A stretch of 64,000 bases of DNA from OLB7 sp966250335 (GCA_966250335.1 CBINGZ010000019.1:25252-89251), one strand, 5' to 3'. Positions 29,334 through 37,361 are shown, counted from the stretch's first letter. Numbers and translations are program-made. The notes: a model not told the origin generated them from the sequence alone.

Positions 29334-30404
29334 ATGAAAAGATCACTCTACAGCGTTTACACCTTCATGGCGGGAGCCGCCCTGTCCCTTTCGGCGGGGA
29401 CGCTGAGCGCGCAGGAGGGGACGTTTCCCCGCACCGCTCTGATCGAGGAGTTCACAAGCCTCACCTGCGGACCGTGCAAGCAGGTGACGCCGATCATCAA
29501 CAGCGCCATCGCCAACGGCCAGGGGAAGGTCCTGTCGATCCGCTATCATGTGAACCTGCCGCTGCCGTACGATCACTGGTACGACGCGAACCCGTCGCAG
29601 ATCAACTCGCGCCGCGACTATTACCAGTTCGCCAACCCCCCGGAGTTCGAGGTGGACGGCAAGTTCGTTCAGGAGAAGGAGGCGATCACTCCGGAGGCCG
29701 ACGACCGCAGGGCGTTGACCTCTCCGATCAAGATCGATGTGACGCAGACCCGCGCGGGAGATCAGTTCACCGTCAACGTTGAGGTAACGGCCGACAACAA
29801 CGGGCTCGACGGCGACGACTACAAGCTGCGCGTGGCGCTCGTGGAGAAGTATGTCGAGGATGAGTCCGCCACCAGCCGCCCCGGTTCGAACGGGGAGACG
29901 GAGTTCTGGGACATCTTCCGCTCGATGCTCCCGAACGCCGAGGGGGAGGCGATCAAGCTGAATCCCGGACAGAAGAAGACCTTCACTTACAACTACACGC
30001 TCGGCCCGGGATGGCAGGCTCAGGAGATGTACGCCATTGCGTTCGTTCAGAACGATTTCACGAGCGAACCCTACACCGTGGTCCAGGCGGCCGCCTCCAA
30101 TCTGGTGGCGAGCGCCGTGGATGATATCGCCGCCGCTGCAGCAGGATATTCCCTGACCGCCGTCACGCCGAACCCGGCGCGGTCGGAGATGGTCGTGGAG
30201 TATTCGGTGGGGGCCCGTCAGGAGGTGTCGATCGAGGTCGTCGATGCCGTCGGTCGCACGGTCATGTCGCGTTCGGAGGGAACTCGCGAGGAGGGATCGT
30301 ATCGCGCACCGATCGACGTCTCCGCGCTTGCTCCCGGCTCGTACACCTGCGTCGTCAGGGCCGGCGACTATACCCCTTCCCGTCAGTTGATCATAGTCCG
30401 ATAG
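29334..30404 (+). CDS. Omp28-like thioredoxin-fold protein with T9SS sorting domain
   Basis: The 356-residue protein has a signal peptide (about 1-26). An N-terminal thioredoxin-like domain has the motif EFTSLTCGPCKQ (Cys45 and Cys48) and a PEFEVDGKF segment, as in Omp28-related proteins. A beta domain follows (about 120-260). The last ~80 residues (VTPNPARSEM, VVDAVGRTVMSRSE, APGSYTCVVRA) form a T9SS sorting domain. ATG 29334 begins the signal peptide; the frame is open to 29028 but antiparallel to the previous gene's end. Probably an exported or surface-bound thiol-active protein working with the TlpA-like protein and barrel encoded upstream. This partnership is inferred from neighbourhood. 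Confidence 0.9.
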   Translation: MKRSLYSVYTFMAGAALSLSAGTLSAQEGTFPRTALIEEFTSLTCGPCKQVTPIINSAIANGQGKVLSIRYHVNLPLPYDHWYDANPSQINSRRDYYQFANPPEFEVDGKFVQEKEAITPEADDRRALTSPIKIDVTQTRAGDQFTVNVEVTADNNGLDGDDYKLRVALVEKYVEDESATSRPGSNGETEFWDIFRSMLPNAEGEAIKLNPGQKKTFTYNYTLGPGWQAQEMYAIAFVQNDFTSEPYTVVQAAASNLVASAVDDIAAAAAGYSLTAVTPNPARSEMVVEYSVGARQEVSIEVVDAVGRTVMSRSEGTREEGSYRAPIDVSALAPGSYTCVVRAGDYTPSRQLIIVR

Positions 30405-30428
30405 AATCGTCCAGGAGCCGAATACGAC

Positions 30429-30459
30429 AGGGGCCGGTACGCTGTGCGTGCCGGCCCCT
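30429..30459 (+). terminator. Strong hairpin after the Omp28-like gene
   Basis: AGGGGCCGGTACGC (30429-30442) pairs with GCGTGCCGGCCCCT (30446-30459), 14 bp with one T-G wobble and a 3-nt loop. The downstream tract is ctctct rather than a T run. Confidence 0.75.
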
Positions 30460-30595
30460 CTCTGCTGGCAGGCTCTCTATCGTATTCGATAAGCAAAAGA
30501 TCCCGGTTGTCCGAGTGCCTCGCCGTTCCGACGGCTTCAGACGGCTCCCGAAGGGAGCACCGATCTGTAGCCCGATGCGATGTTCTATCTCTTGA

Positions 30596-30661
30596 AGCGC
30601 CGAAGGCGCGTACCATTTTTCTTTTCCGCAGAAAGGAAAAATGGTACGCGCCTTCGGCGCT
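30596..30661. repeat. 66-nt near-perfect palindrome (REP/MITE-like)
   Basis: Positions 30596-30621 are the exact reverse complement of 30636-30661 (26-bp arms starting AGCGCCGAAGGCGCGTACCA). The 14-nt centre has further TTTC/GAAA pairing. It sits in a gene-free gap between convergent genes. Flanking text has smaller palindromes (ctcccgaagggag, gccccttcggggc) and a tgtagc/gctaca pair, so the whole 30530-30720 block looks like a mobile palindromic unit. Confidence 0.75.
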
Positions 30662-30725
30662 GAAGATTATGGGGGAATGCCGGTGCTACAAACGGTTCGC
30701 CCCTTCGGGGCTGGAAGAGGGGCGA

Positions 30726-31397
30726 TCATCCCTCCTTGCGCCATCCTATCCCTGCCGAGGGGCAGAGTTCGGCGACGGGGCATATATCGCATTTAGGTCG
30801 TCTGGCGATGCAGACGGCACGGCCGTGTTCGGCCAGAAGGTGGCTGAACCTGACCCACTTCTCCTGCGGCAGCACCTCCATGAGCTGCGATTCGATCTTC
30901 ACCGGATCGTCCGAATCGACAAGGCCGAGCAGATTGGCGATCCTTTTCACATGGGTGTCGACCACCATCCCCGGCGTGCTGAAGCAATGCCCCAGCACCA
31001 CGTTCGCCGTCTTCCGTCCCACGCCGGGGAGCGTCAGCAGCTCTTCCATCGTCCCCGGCACCTCTCCGCCGAAACGCTCCAGCAGGGCGGCGGATGCCCC
31101 CTTGATCGACCTGGCCTTGTTCCTGTAGTAGCCGGTGGAGAAGATCGCCCGCTCGATATCCTCCATCGGCGCCTCCAGGAACGCCTGCGGCGTGGGATAG
31201 GCGGCGAAGAGGGCGGGGGTGACGGTGTTCACCCGCGCGTCGGTGCATTGCGCCGACAGGATCGTGGCGACCATAAGCTGGAAGGGGGATTCGTAGGTGA
31301 GCGCGATCTCCGAATCGGGATAGCTCTTCTCCAGGATCGCGTTGATACGCTTCCCCCGTTCCCTCCGTTCGCTGTTCGTTTCCCTGATGCGGGACAT
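30726..31397 (-). CDS. nth: Endonuclease III (DNA glycosylase/AP lyase)
   Basis: The 223-residue protein has normal Nth length. The helix-hairpin-helix LPGVGRKTANVVL starts at residue 123, with the catalytic Lys129 in it and Asp147 in VVDTHV. Four C-terminal cysteines (196, 203, 206, 212; C-x6-C-x2-C-x5-C) bind a [4Fe-4S] cluster. It removes oxidised pyrimidines and cleaves AP sites in base excision repair. The start is 9 nt after the stop of the aldehyde dehydrogenase gene, so the two are probably co-transcribed from upstream of the dehydrogenase. Confidence 0.97.
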   Translation of the reverse strand: MSRIRETNSERRERGKRINAILEKSYPDSEIALTYESPFQLMVATILSAQCTDARVNTVTPALFAAYPTPQAFLEAPMEDIERAIFSTGYYRNKARSIKGASAALLERFGGEVPGTMEELLTLPGVGRKTANVVLGHCFSTPGMVVDTHVKRIANLLGLVDSDDPVKIESQLMEVLPQEKWVRFSHLLAEHGRAVCIARRPKCDICPVAELCPSAGIGWRKEG

Positions 31398-31406
31398 AGG
31401 CCTCGT

Positions 31407-32891
31407 CTAATAGTTGTCGATCTGGGCGCGCTGGAGCGAGCCGCTGTAGTCGATGTAGACGGTCTTCCACTCGGTGAATATATCGTACACGGTCCATCCT
31501 CCCTCACGATGTCCGTTCCCCGTCCCTTTCACCCCGCCGAACGGCATATGCGCCTCGGCCCCGATCGTCGGGACGTTGATGTAGGTGATCCCCGCCTCGA
31601 TATCCCGGATCGCCCGGAACGCGTCGTTCACGTTGGCGGTGTAGAGGCTTGAGGAGAGCCCGTACGGGGTGTCGTTGAGGATCTCGATCGCGTCGGTCAG
31701 ATCCTTCGCCTTCAGCACGGAGAGGACGGGACCGAAGATCTCTTCGCGAGCTATCCTCATGTTCCGCGTGACGTCGATGAAGATCGTGGGATGGAAGAAA
31801 TTGCCGCGTCCCAGATCCCCTTCGTCGGCGCGGTCCCCTCCCAGAACGCAGACGGCCCCTTCCTCCTTGCCGATCCGCACATACTCCTGAATCCGCTTGA
31901 GCTGCTTGCTGTTGATCACCGGTCCCACATCGGTCCCCTCCTGGAGTCCAGGGCCCAGCTTCAGCTTGGAGGCGCGGGTGATCAGGCGGTTGATGAAATC
32001 ATCGTAGATCGATTCATGCAGGATCAGTCTGCTCGTCGCCGTGCAGCGCTGTCCGGTGGTGCCGAACGCGCCCCAGACGACCCCGTCCAGCGCCAGCCCC
32101 ATGTCGGCGTCCGGCATGACGATCTGCGCGTTCTTTCCCCCCCTCTCCCGCGACACCGTCGTGTTCATGGCCCCCCCCCGTGAGGCGATCTCGGTGCCGA
32201 CCTGGGTCGACCCGGTGAAGCCGATCACCTTGATCAGCGGATGCTCCACGATCGCCGCGCCGCACTCGGAGGAACCGTGAACCACGTTGAAGACCCCCGG
32301 CGGAATCCCAGCCTCCTCCAGCACCTCGGCCATCAGCACGCCGGAATGGGGGGCGTCCTCGGAGGGCTTGTAGACGATGGTGTTGCCGCAGGCGAGCGCG
32401 GGGAGGATCTTCCAGCTCGGCACGGCCATCGGGAAGTTCCAGGCAGTGATGATGCCGCAGACGCCGACCGGCTGGCGGAACGAAAGATTGACCTTGTCGG
32501 GAAGCTCGCTCGGCGTATTATAACCGAAGAGACGTCGCGTCTCGGTGGCCGCGTAGTAGGCCGTGTCGATCGCCTCCTGCACGTCGCCGAGGGTCTCGAA
32601 GACCGGCTTTCCCATCTCGCGCGTCATGGCGCGGGCCAGCTCATCCTTGCGGCGGTTCAGGATATCCCCGGCCCTGCGCAGGATCTCTCCACGCTTCGGC
32701 GCGGGGACCAGTCGCCACGCGCGGAACGCATGAGCCGCCTCGCGCGCGGCCAGTTCGACGTCGGCCTCCGTGCTCTCCGGGAAGGTCCCGATCTGGTCGT
32801 CGCTGTTCGCCGGGTTGATGTTGTGGAACGTCCGCCCCAGATGAGAATCGACCCAGCGGCCGTTGATATAGTTCTTGAAATGCTCTGCCAT
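31407..32891 (-). CDS. NAD(P)-dependent aldehyde dehydrogenase
   Basis: The 494-residue protein is a full-length ALDH-superfamily enzyme. It shows the NAD-binding segment ITAWNFPMAVPSWK (148-161), GFTGST (224-229), the general base Glu249 in SRERGGKNAQIV, the nucleophile Cys283 in GTTGQRCTATSR, and EEIFGPVLSV. Oddly, the usual ELGGK is ERGGK; the DNA there is a run of G, so a natural change or a sequencing error are both possible. The C-terminal motif AHMPFGGVKGTGNGHREGG is found in semialdehyde dehydrogenases (for example of lysine or sugar-acid catabolism), but the substrate cannot be set from sequence alone. It is the first gene of a probable two-gene unit with nth. Confidence 0.93.
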   Translation of the reverse strand: MAEHFKNYINGRWVDSHLGRTFHNINPANSDDQIGTFPESTEADVELAAREAAHAFRAWRLVPAPKRGEILRRAGDILNRRKDELARAMTREMGKPVFETLGDVQEAIDTAYYAATETRRLFGYNTPSELPDKVNLSFRQPVGVCGIITAWNFPMAVPSWKILPALACGNTIVYKPSEDAPHSGVLMAEVLEEAGIPPGVFNVVHGSSECGAAIVEHPLIKVIGFTGSTQVGTEIASRGGAMNTTVSRERGGKNAQIVMPDADMGLALDGVVWGAFGTTGQRCTATSRLILHESIYDDFINRLITRASKLKLGPGLQEGTDVGPVINSKQLKRIQEYVRIGKEEGAVCVLGGDRADEGDLGRGNFFHPTIFIDVTRNMRIAREEIFGPVLSVLKAKDLTDAIEILNDTPYGLSSSLYTANVNDAFRAIRDIEAGITYINVPTIGAEAHMPFGGVKGTGNGHREGGWTVYDIFTEWKTVYIDYSGSLQRAQIDNY

Positions 32892-33028
32892 TGCGCGTAC
32901 CGGTTTTGAAGTGCGGGTATCGGTTGAATGTGTGATCGGAACGGCGCAAAATAGTGAATGAGCTTCAAGAGGAGGGTTTCAATTGATGGATTGGAAGAAG
33001 TGCCCCTGCCGGGACAATGGAGATCAAC

Positions 33029-33517
33029 ATGAGTATCGAGGAACTTCGTATAGAACTGGAGTCGGCGGAAGATATCGAGGGAGGATGGGATCGGCTGCTG
33101 GCCGCGCTCCTGGCCGCCTTCAACTGTACCACGGGAACGATTCATCTTCTCGATCGTGAGAAGAACGTGCTCGTCATCCGGGCCCATGCGGGGATGCCGG
33201 AGGCGCTGCTGCCGAAGGTCTCGACCATACCGATAGGGAAGGGGATGGCCGGCATCGCCGCCGAACGCCGCCAGGCGGTGCAGGTCTGCAATCTCCGGAC
33301 CGACGCGTCCGGAACCGTGAAACCCTCGGCTCGCGAAGCGAACGTCGAGGGGGCCGTCGCCGCTCCGATGCTCTTCCGGGGAGAACTCTACGGGACCATC
33401 GGCCTGGCCAAGCCGTGCGAGTACGAGTTCACGCCGGAGGAGATCGATGCCCTGATGGAGGTCGGAGGGGCCGTCGGCTCCCGGCTTGCCGGCGCCGCGG
33501 CCGGATCGTTCATCTGA
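33029..33517 (+). CDS. GAF-domain protein
   Basis: The 162-residue protein is a single GAF domain. It has ERLL-type helices (WDRLLAALLAAFNCTTGTI), HLLDREKNVLVIRAHAGMP, IPIGKGMAGIAAERRQAVQV, GAVAAPMLFRGELYGTIGLA and a closing TPEEIDALMEVGGAVG helix. GAF domains bind small molecules such as cyclic nucleotides or haem, or respond to redox state; stand-alone ones can include methionine sulfoxide reductases (fRMsr), but the Cys pattern of that family is not obvious (Cys46, Cys95 and Cys137 by rough count). ATG 33029 is chosen because GGAG lies 8 nt before it; ATG 33017 is an alternative. It is divergent from the dehydrogenase gene and leads directly into the next gene. Confidence 0.85.
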   Translation: MSIEELRIELESAEDIEGGWDRLLAALLAAFNCTTGTIHLLDREKNVLVIRAHAGMPEALLPKVSTIPIGKGMAGIAAERRQAVQVCNLRTDASGTVKPSAREANVEGAVAAPMLFRGELYGTIGLAKPCEYEFTPEEIDALMEVGGAVGSRLAGAAAGSFI

Positions 33518-33524
33518 ACCTTCT

Positions 33525-34214
33525 ATGAACCATCGGAGTCCTCCCCCGATATATCTGCTCCTTCGTCTCGCCGCGCTCCTCTGGCTTCTCATCTTCCCCG
33601 GGTGCGGAAGTCTCCTCCGGGCCGGTTACGGGGTGCCGCCGGAACGCGCTGAACGGCGGGTCTTCGTGGTCGGTCACGGCTGGCATACCGGGATCGTGGT
33701 CCGCAGGGAGGAGGTGCCGGCGGAGGCCCTTCCGGTGGTGGATGACTTCCGGGACTACGAGTATCTGGAGATAGGATGGGGGGATGAGGGCTTCTACACC
33801 GCCAGGGAGGTGACGGTGGAGCTGGCGATCTATGCGATGCTCACTCCCTCGCCGAGTGTGATGCATGTGGTGGGGTTCAACGGGTCGGTGGAGGGACGGT
33901 TTCCGGTCAGTGATATCGTGGTGGTAGGGATGAGCCTGGATCGGTTCAACGGGTTGTGCGGGTATCTGGGGGAGGCGCTGGCGCGGGACGGCGAGGGGAA
34001 GGAGATCTATATCGCTCCGGGACTCTACGGGTACTCGCGGTTCTACAGGGCGAACGGGTCGTATTATTTCCCGGAGACGTGTAATGTCTGGACGGCCCGG
34101 GCGCTGGAGTCGGCGGGGGTTCCGATGGTGCCGTTGCTGGCGATTACGGCGGAGAGCCTGCTGGGGCAGGTGGGGGATGTCGGTTTGATTGTGCAGAGGA
34201 AGGAAGAGAAATAA
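33525..34214 (+). CDS. DUF2459 (TIGR02117-like) exported protein
   Basis: The 229-residue product has a hydrophobic N-terminus ending LLWLLIFPGCGSL, which reads as a lipobox-type signal (Cys27). The mature part shows the family motif VGHGWHTGIVV, followed by EIGWGDEGFYTA, VMHVVGFNGSVEG and a conserved TCNVWTARALESAGVP segment. This is the pattern of DUF2459 proteins, described near urease genes but of unknown function, with a conserved His and Cys suggesting a cysteine-peptidase-like fold (inference). It starts 7 nt after the GAF gene stop, so they form an operon. The tandem repeat and large palindrome directly follow. Confidence 0.85.
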   Translation: MNHRSPPPIYLLLRLAALLWLLIFPGCGSLLRAGYGVPPERAERRVFVVGHGWHTGIVVRREEVPAEALPVVDDFRDYEYLEIGWGDEGFYTAREVTVELAIYAMLTPSPSVMHVVGFNGSVEGRFPVSDIVVVGMSLDRFNGLCGYLGEALARDGEGKEIYIAPGLYGYSRFYRANGSYYFPETCNVWTARALESAGVPMVPLLAITAESLLGQVGDVGLIVQRKEEK

Positions 34215-34243
34215 ACGAAGAGAAATAAACGAAGAGAAATAAA
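34206..34243 (+). repeat. Tandem repeat, unit GAAATAAACGAAGA (about 2.6 copies)
   Basis: The sequence gaaataaacgaagagaaa repeats with a 14-nt period from the stop codon of the DUF2459 gene up to the following palindrome. The stop codon lies in the first copy. Confidence 0.8.
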
Positions 34244-34325
34244 CAGGGAGCCACAGAGGACACAGAGTTAAGAGAAGAGAGTCTCTCTTTCTTTCCTAAC
34301 TCTGTGTTCTCTGTGACTCCCTGTT
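34243..34325. terminator. Large bidirectional palindrome between convergent genes
   Basis: AACAGGGAG..CACAGAG..ACACAGAGTTA pairs with TAACTCTGTGT..CTCTGTG..CTCCCTGTT, leaving an AG/TC-rich centre of about 25 nt; ATTTTTC follows. The stem is about 30 bp with a few mismatches, placed exactly between genes pointing at each other, so it can stop transcription both ways. The ccacagaggacacagag sequence looks like a type of intergenic palindrome I have seen in other environmental bacteria. Confidence 0.75.
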
Positions 34326-34347
34326 ATTTTTCTCCCTCTTCTTCCTC

Positions 34348-35070
34348 CTACCGAGCCGCCAGCATCAAAGGCTGCTGCTCTACCTCCACTTTCATCTCCA
34401 CCGGCGCCGGCATCAGCATCAGCATCAGAGGCCGCGTCGGAAATATCGTGCAAAGATTCGCCAGCCAGTCCACACGCGGCGCCGACTCATACCCACGCTC
34501 ACGGAAGAACCGGAAATGCGTGCTCCGAACACCCGGAATAATGATCTCCTCCAGCTTCGAGAAATCCCACTTCGGAAGGGCGCCGGCCGGCTTCATGCTG
34601 CGCGGGCTATAGTACAGGGTAGCTCCCTGCGCAATATCCATAGTCCCGAGCAGCGCAAAGTATGCGGCTTCCACCGACTCGTTCAGGGCTTTCTGACTGC
34701 GCGAGTCGCCGCGGGCGTGACGCGCCGGGTTCTCGTAAGCGGGGCGGTTGGGATCGCTCTTCAGCAGCGCGGAGAACTGGTACGGCTGCGTGACGACATC
34801 CTCATACGTATCGGGAAACGATGGGCTCTCAACTCTGTTCCGGATGACGCTGGCGACCGCCTTCTTCTCGATGGCGTTCTCGCCGCGCGCCTCGGCATAC
34901 ACCGTGCGGGCAACCTGCCCGAGATCGCTGTCGAGATTGATGCTCGACATGATGATGGCGCGCTCCGATGTGGCGCCTGTCCGCTCAATATTCGAAAGAT
35001 TCATCTCAGCCGCATTGGCCGTTACCAGTCCCGCCGAAAGGAACATGAGCGAAGCTGCCAGATAGTGCAT
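34348..35070 (-). CDS. SleB-type cell wall hydrolase (Hydrolase_2 family)
   Basis: The 240-residue protein has a signal peptide (MHYLAASLMFLSAGLVTANA, about 1-20). A Hydrolase_2 domain follows, recognisable by LGQVARTVYAEARGE with the probable catalytic Glu, KAVASVIRNRVES, PYQFSAL, and ALLGTMDIAQGATLYYSP with an HFRFF end. These enzymes cleave peptidoglycan (lytic transglycosylase-like fold; SleB acts in spore germination in Bacillus, but other bacteria use relatives for wall turnover). ATG 35070 is chosen as the start of the signal sequence; an in-frame ATG lies at 35124. The C-terminal ~40 residues (PLMLMLMPAPVEMKVEV) are an unusual Met/Pro-rich tail. Confidence 0.88.
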   Translation of the reverse strand: MHYLAASLMFLSAGLVTANAAEMNLSNIERTGATSERAIIMSSINLDSDLGQVARTVYAEARGENAIEKKAVASVIRNRVESPSFPDTYEDVVTQPYQFSALLKSDPNRPAYENPARHARGDSRSQKALNESVEAAYFALLGTMDIAQGATLYYSPRSMKPAGALPKWDFSKLEEIIIPGVRSTHFRFFRERGYESAPRVDWLANLCTIFPTRPLMLMLMPAPVEMKVEVEQQPLMLAAR

Positions 35071-35124
35071 GGGAGAATAAGTTGAATGAATGAACGTTGA
35101 ACGACGCACGGAAGACGTCGCCAC

Positions 35125-35792
35125 ATGAATTCGTGGTTAGCGTAAGACTGTTATGTCGCTCTGCGACACTCGTGATTCGTGGTCGTATGGGGCCGTCGCC
35201 GTGATCCCTCGCACTCTGATCCACTCCGCTCGCGGTCCGTCGGATTCGTCGTTCCTACAGTATCGTGATGAGACTCTGTAAGATCCTGCGAGCGGGGGCC
35301 CGCCGTTCTGATATCCAGTGGCTGGATATTGCTCTGGGTCGGTATCGGAAGCGGGCCGTGGAAGCGACCCGCTGGTATATGACTCGCTGAGTGGGGTGAT
35401 AATTTTACCCGAAGTTCCCGCTGTTACGGTTCAGAACGTGCGTTTCAATGTCCGACAAATTATTGCACGCATATCGTGTAGGGAGGTAATTGAGGTATTG
35501 TCGGATGGAAGATTAATTCTCATTCATAATTATCATCCAATGATGTATTAACGCAGGAAATAAGCGGTCGGGCAATCGGCGATTGTAACGGATGTTAGCT
35601 GAAAAGCCTTCAAACAGCGAAAGAAGAGGGGTGTTCCGTCTATGAAATGAGTTCCGGAAGTGATGTGTTCAGTTGTAAATTCCTCCGGATGGGAGCGCAA
35701 TCTCCCGTTTGAGCGGTTCCAGAACGGTGGTTCGCGCCGTCGAGATCCGATTCGTCGTTCGGTTACAACCTTGTCATTATCAGCACGATGCC
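35125..35792. other. Gene-poor gap with lower GC
   Basis: This 668-nt stretch is AT-richer than its surroundings, especially 35390-35550. One plus-strand ORF (35318-35551, or its part from GTG 35396, ending HNYHPMMY) has a plausible hydrophobic pattern but no recognised family, no good ribosome site and no neighbour support. It may be a remnant. A short hairpin GATATCCAG/CTGGATAT lies near 35312-35332. Nothing else is supported. Confidence 0.5.
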
Positions 35793-37043
35793 ATGAATTC
35801 CTACGCGATCCTCATCCTTGCTTTCCTGCTCGCCGAATATTGTATCGGCGTTGCCGCGAATCTTCTGAACCTTCGCGCAATGAGATCGGAAATCCCTCCC
35901 GATATCAGTGATCTCTACAATATGGAGGAGCGCGCGCGTACTCGTGAGTACACCTCTGCACGCACCAGATTCCGTCTGACAAGCTCGGCGTTCGATCTCC
36001 TTCTTCTTCTTGCGTTCTGGTTCGCGGGTGGGTTCAATTCGCTCGACCTGCTGGTACGCTCATGGGAACTTTCCCCCATCTGGACCGGCGTCGCCTACAT
36101 CGGGGTCCTTATGATTGCGCGGGCGGTGATCTCGCTGCCGTTCAGCATCTACGACACGTTCGTGCTGGAGGCGCGTTTCGGCTTCAACAAGACCACGCCC
36201 GCTCTCTTCGCGGCGGATAGGGTGAAGGGGCTCCTTCTGGCGGTGCTGCTCGGGGGACCGCTGCTCGCAGGGGTGCTGGCGTTCTTCCAGTATGCCGGGC
36301 CGATCGCCTGGCTCTACTGCTGGGGAGCGGCTACCCTCTTCATCCTTATTGTACAGTTCGTCGCGCCGGCCTGGATCATGCCTCTCTTCAACAGATTCAA
36401 GCCGCTCGAGGAGGGGGAGCTGCGGCGGAGCATTCTCGATTACGCGGGCTCCGTCGACTTCTCGCTGACGAACATCTTCATTATCGACGGCTCGCGCAGG
36501 TCGAGCCGGGCGAACGCCTTCTTCTCCGGGTTCGGCCGCTTCAAGAGGATCGCCCTGTACGATACTCTGGTGGCGAACCACACGGTGCCGGAACTTGTCG
36601 CCGTGGTGGCGCACGAGGTGGGACATTACAAGCGGAAGCATATCGTGCAGGGGATGATCATCGCTATCCTCCATATCGGCGTCCTCACCTTCCTTCTCTC
36701 CTTCTTCCTGACGGAGCGCGCGTTGTACGATGCGTTCTACATGGAGCAGAGCTCGATATATGCGGGGCTGATCTTCTTCGGGCTTCTTCTCTCGCCGGTC
36801 GAGCTCGTGCTTTCGGTGCTGATGCAGATCCTGTCGCGACGCAACGAGTTCGAGGCCGACCGCTACGCCACGGTGACGACGCAGACGCCCGGGGCGATGA
36901 TCGACGCGCTGAAGAAGCTGTCGGTCGATAATCTCGCCAATCCCACGCCGCACCCTCTCTTCGTCTTCCTCTATTATTCGCATCCCCCCCTCTTCGAGCG
37001 GATACGGGCCATCAGGGGTGTGACCGGGGGATCGGCGGCATAG
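35793..37043 (+). CDS. M48-family membrane metalloprotease (Ste24/CAAX protease-like)
   Basis: The 416-residue protein has six or seven hydrophobic segments and the zinc-protease motif HEVGHYKRKH with His274, Glu275 and His278. A third ligand, Glu354, lies in NEFEADRYA. RSSRANAFFSGFGRFKRIALYDTLV is diagnostic of Ste24-type enzymes, as is the N-terminal RFGFNKTTPALFAADRVKG segment. Bacterial members sit in the inner membrane and probably take part in membrane protein quality control. ATG 35793 is chosen; the frame is open back to 35709 but lacks hydrophobic start residues. The C-terminal SHPPLFERIRAI is also typical of the family. Confidence 0.95.
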   Translation: MNSYAILILAFLLAEYCIGVAANLLNLRAMRSEIPPDISDLYNMEERARTREYTSARTRFRLTSSAFDLLLLLAFWFAGGFNSLDLLVRSWELSPIWTGVAYIGVLMIARAVISLPFSIYDTFVLEARFGFNKTTPALFAADRVKGLLLAVLLGGPLLAGVLAFFQYAGPIAWLYCWGAATLFILIVQFVAPAWIMPLFNRFKPLEEGELRRSILDYAGSVDFSLTNIFIIDGSRRSSRANAFFSGFGRFKRIALYDTLVANHTVPELVAVVAHEVGHYKRKHIVQGMIIAILHIGVLTFLLSFFLTERALYDAFYMEQSSIYAGLIFFGLLLSPVELVLSVLMQILSRRNEFEADRYATVTTQTPGAMIDALKKLSVDNLANPTPHPLFVFLYYSHPPLFERIRAIRGVTGGSAA

Positions 37044-37236
37044 CACGATCTTCGTTCGGGAGGGAGTTGGGATCTGAAAATTTTTCTTTGCAGTAATCGG
37101 CTGCTGTGCAATATTGCGACGGTTCGCAGCGTCGTATGGTATGTCGACGCCGTACGTAAATACTGCGACGGCAATTCAAGCTGCGCTCGATATCCATCCA
37201 GGGGGATTTCGGGCGCGTATGTTGGAGCCCTGATTC

Positions 37237-37249
37237 AAGGAGGTGATCC
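37237..37249 (+). promoter_or_regulatory. Exceptionally long Shine-Dalgarno sequence
   Basis: AAGGAGGTGATCC is complementary over 13 nt to the usual 3' end of bacterial 16S rRNA. The core AGGAGG ends 7 nt before GTG 37251. Most genes in this window have weak or no Shine-Dalgarno, so this one stands out. Confidence 0.85.
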
Positions 37250-37250
37250 C

Positions 37251-37292
37251 GTGTCTAGTAATTTGATGGGAGCCTCTGGATACGCCTGCTAG
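37251..37292 (+). CDS. 13-codon candidate leader peptide upstream of trhO
   Basis: The ORF GTG to TAG encodes MSSNLMGASGYAC, with Cys as the last codon, directly behind the 13-nt Shine-Dalgarno. Downstream are a short stem, then a terminator-like hairpin (37324-37356), then trhO at 37442. The arrangement of strong ribosome site, tiny ORF, competing RNA pairings and terminator is that of a translation-controlled attenuator. The peptide matches no family I recognise. It could alternatively be a small functional peptide with its own terminator and no link to trhO. Confidence 0.55.
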   Translation: MSSNLMGASGYAC

Positions 37293-37323
37293 CAACACGC
37301 TACTCATAGGCTTCCGGATGTTC

Positions 37324-37361
37324 AAAGGCCCTGCTTCTGCTGGAAGCGGGGCCTTTGCTTT
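37324..37361 (+). terminator. Terminator-like hairpin in the trhO leader
   Basis: AAAGGCCCTGCTTC (37324-37337) pairs with GAAGCGGGGCCTTT (37343-37356), 14 bp with one T-G pair and a 5-nt loop, followed by GCTTTAA. It lies between the 13-codon ORF and trhO. Confidence 0.75.

Noticed and set aside
35318..35551. 77-codon ORF in the AT-richer gap
   Set aside because: No ribosome site, family or neighbour support. Kept only as a possible remnant in the gap description.
37230..37255. Resemblance of AAGGAGGTGATCC to the end of a 16S rRNA gene on the minus strand
   Set aside because: The match stops at the anti-Shine-Dalgarno; no helix 45 sequence follows, so it is a ribosome site, not an rRNA fragment.
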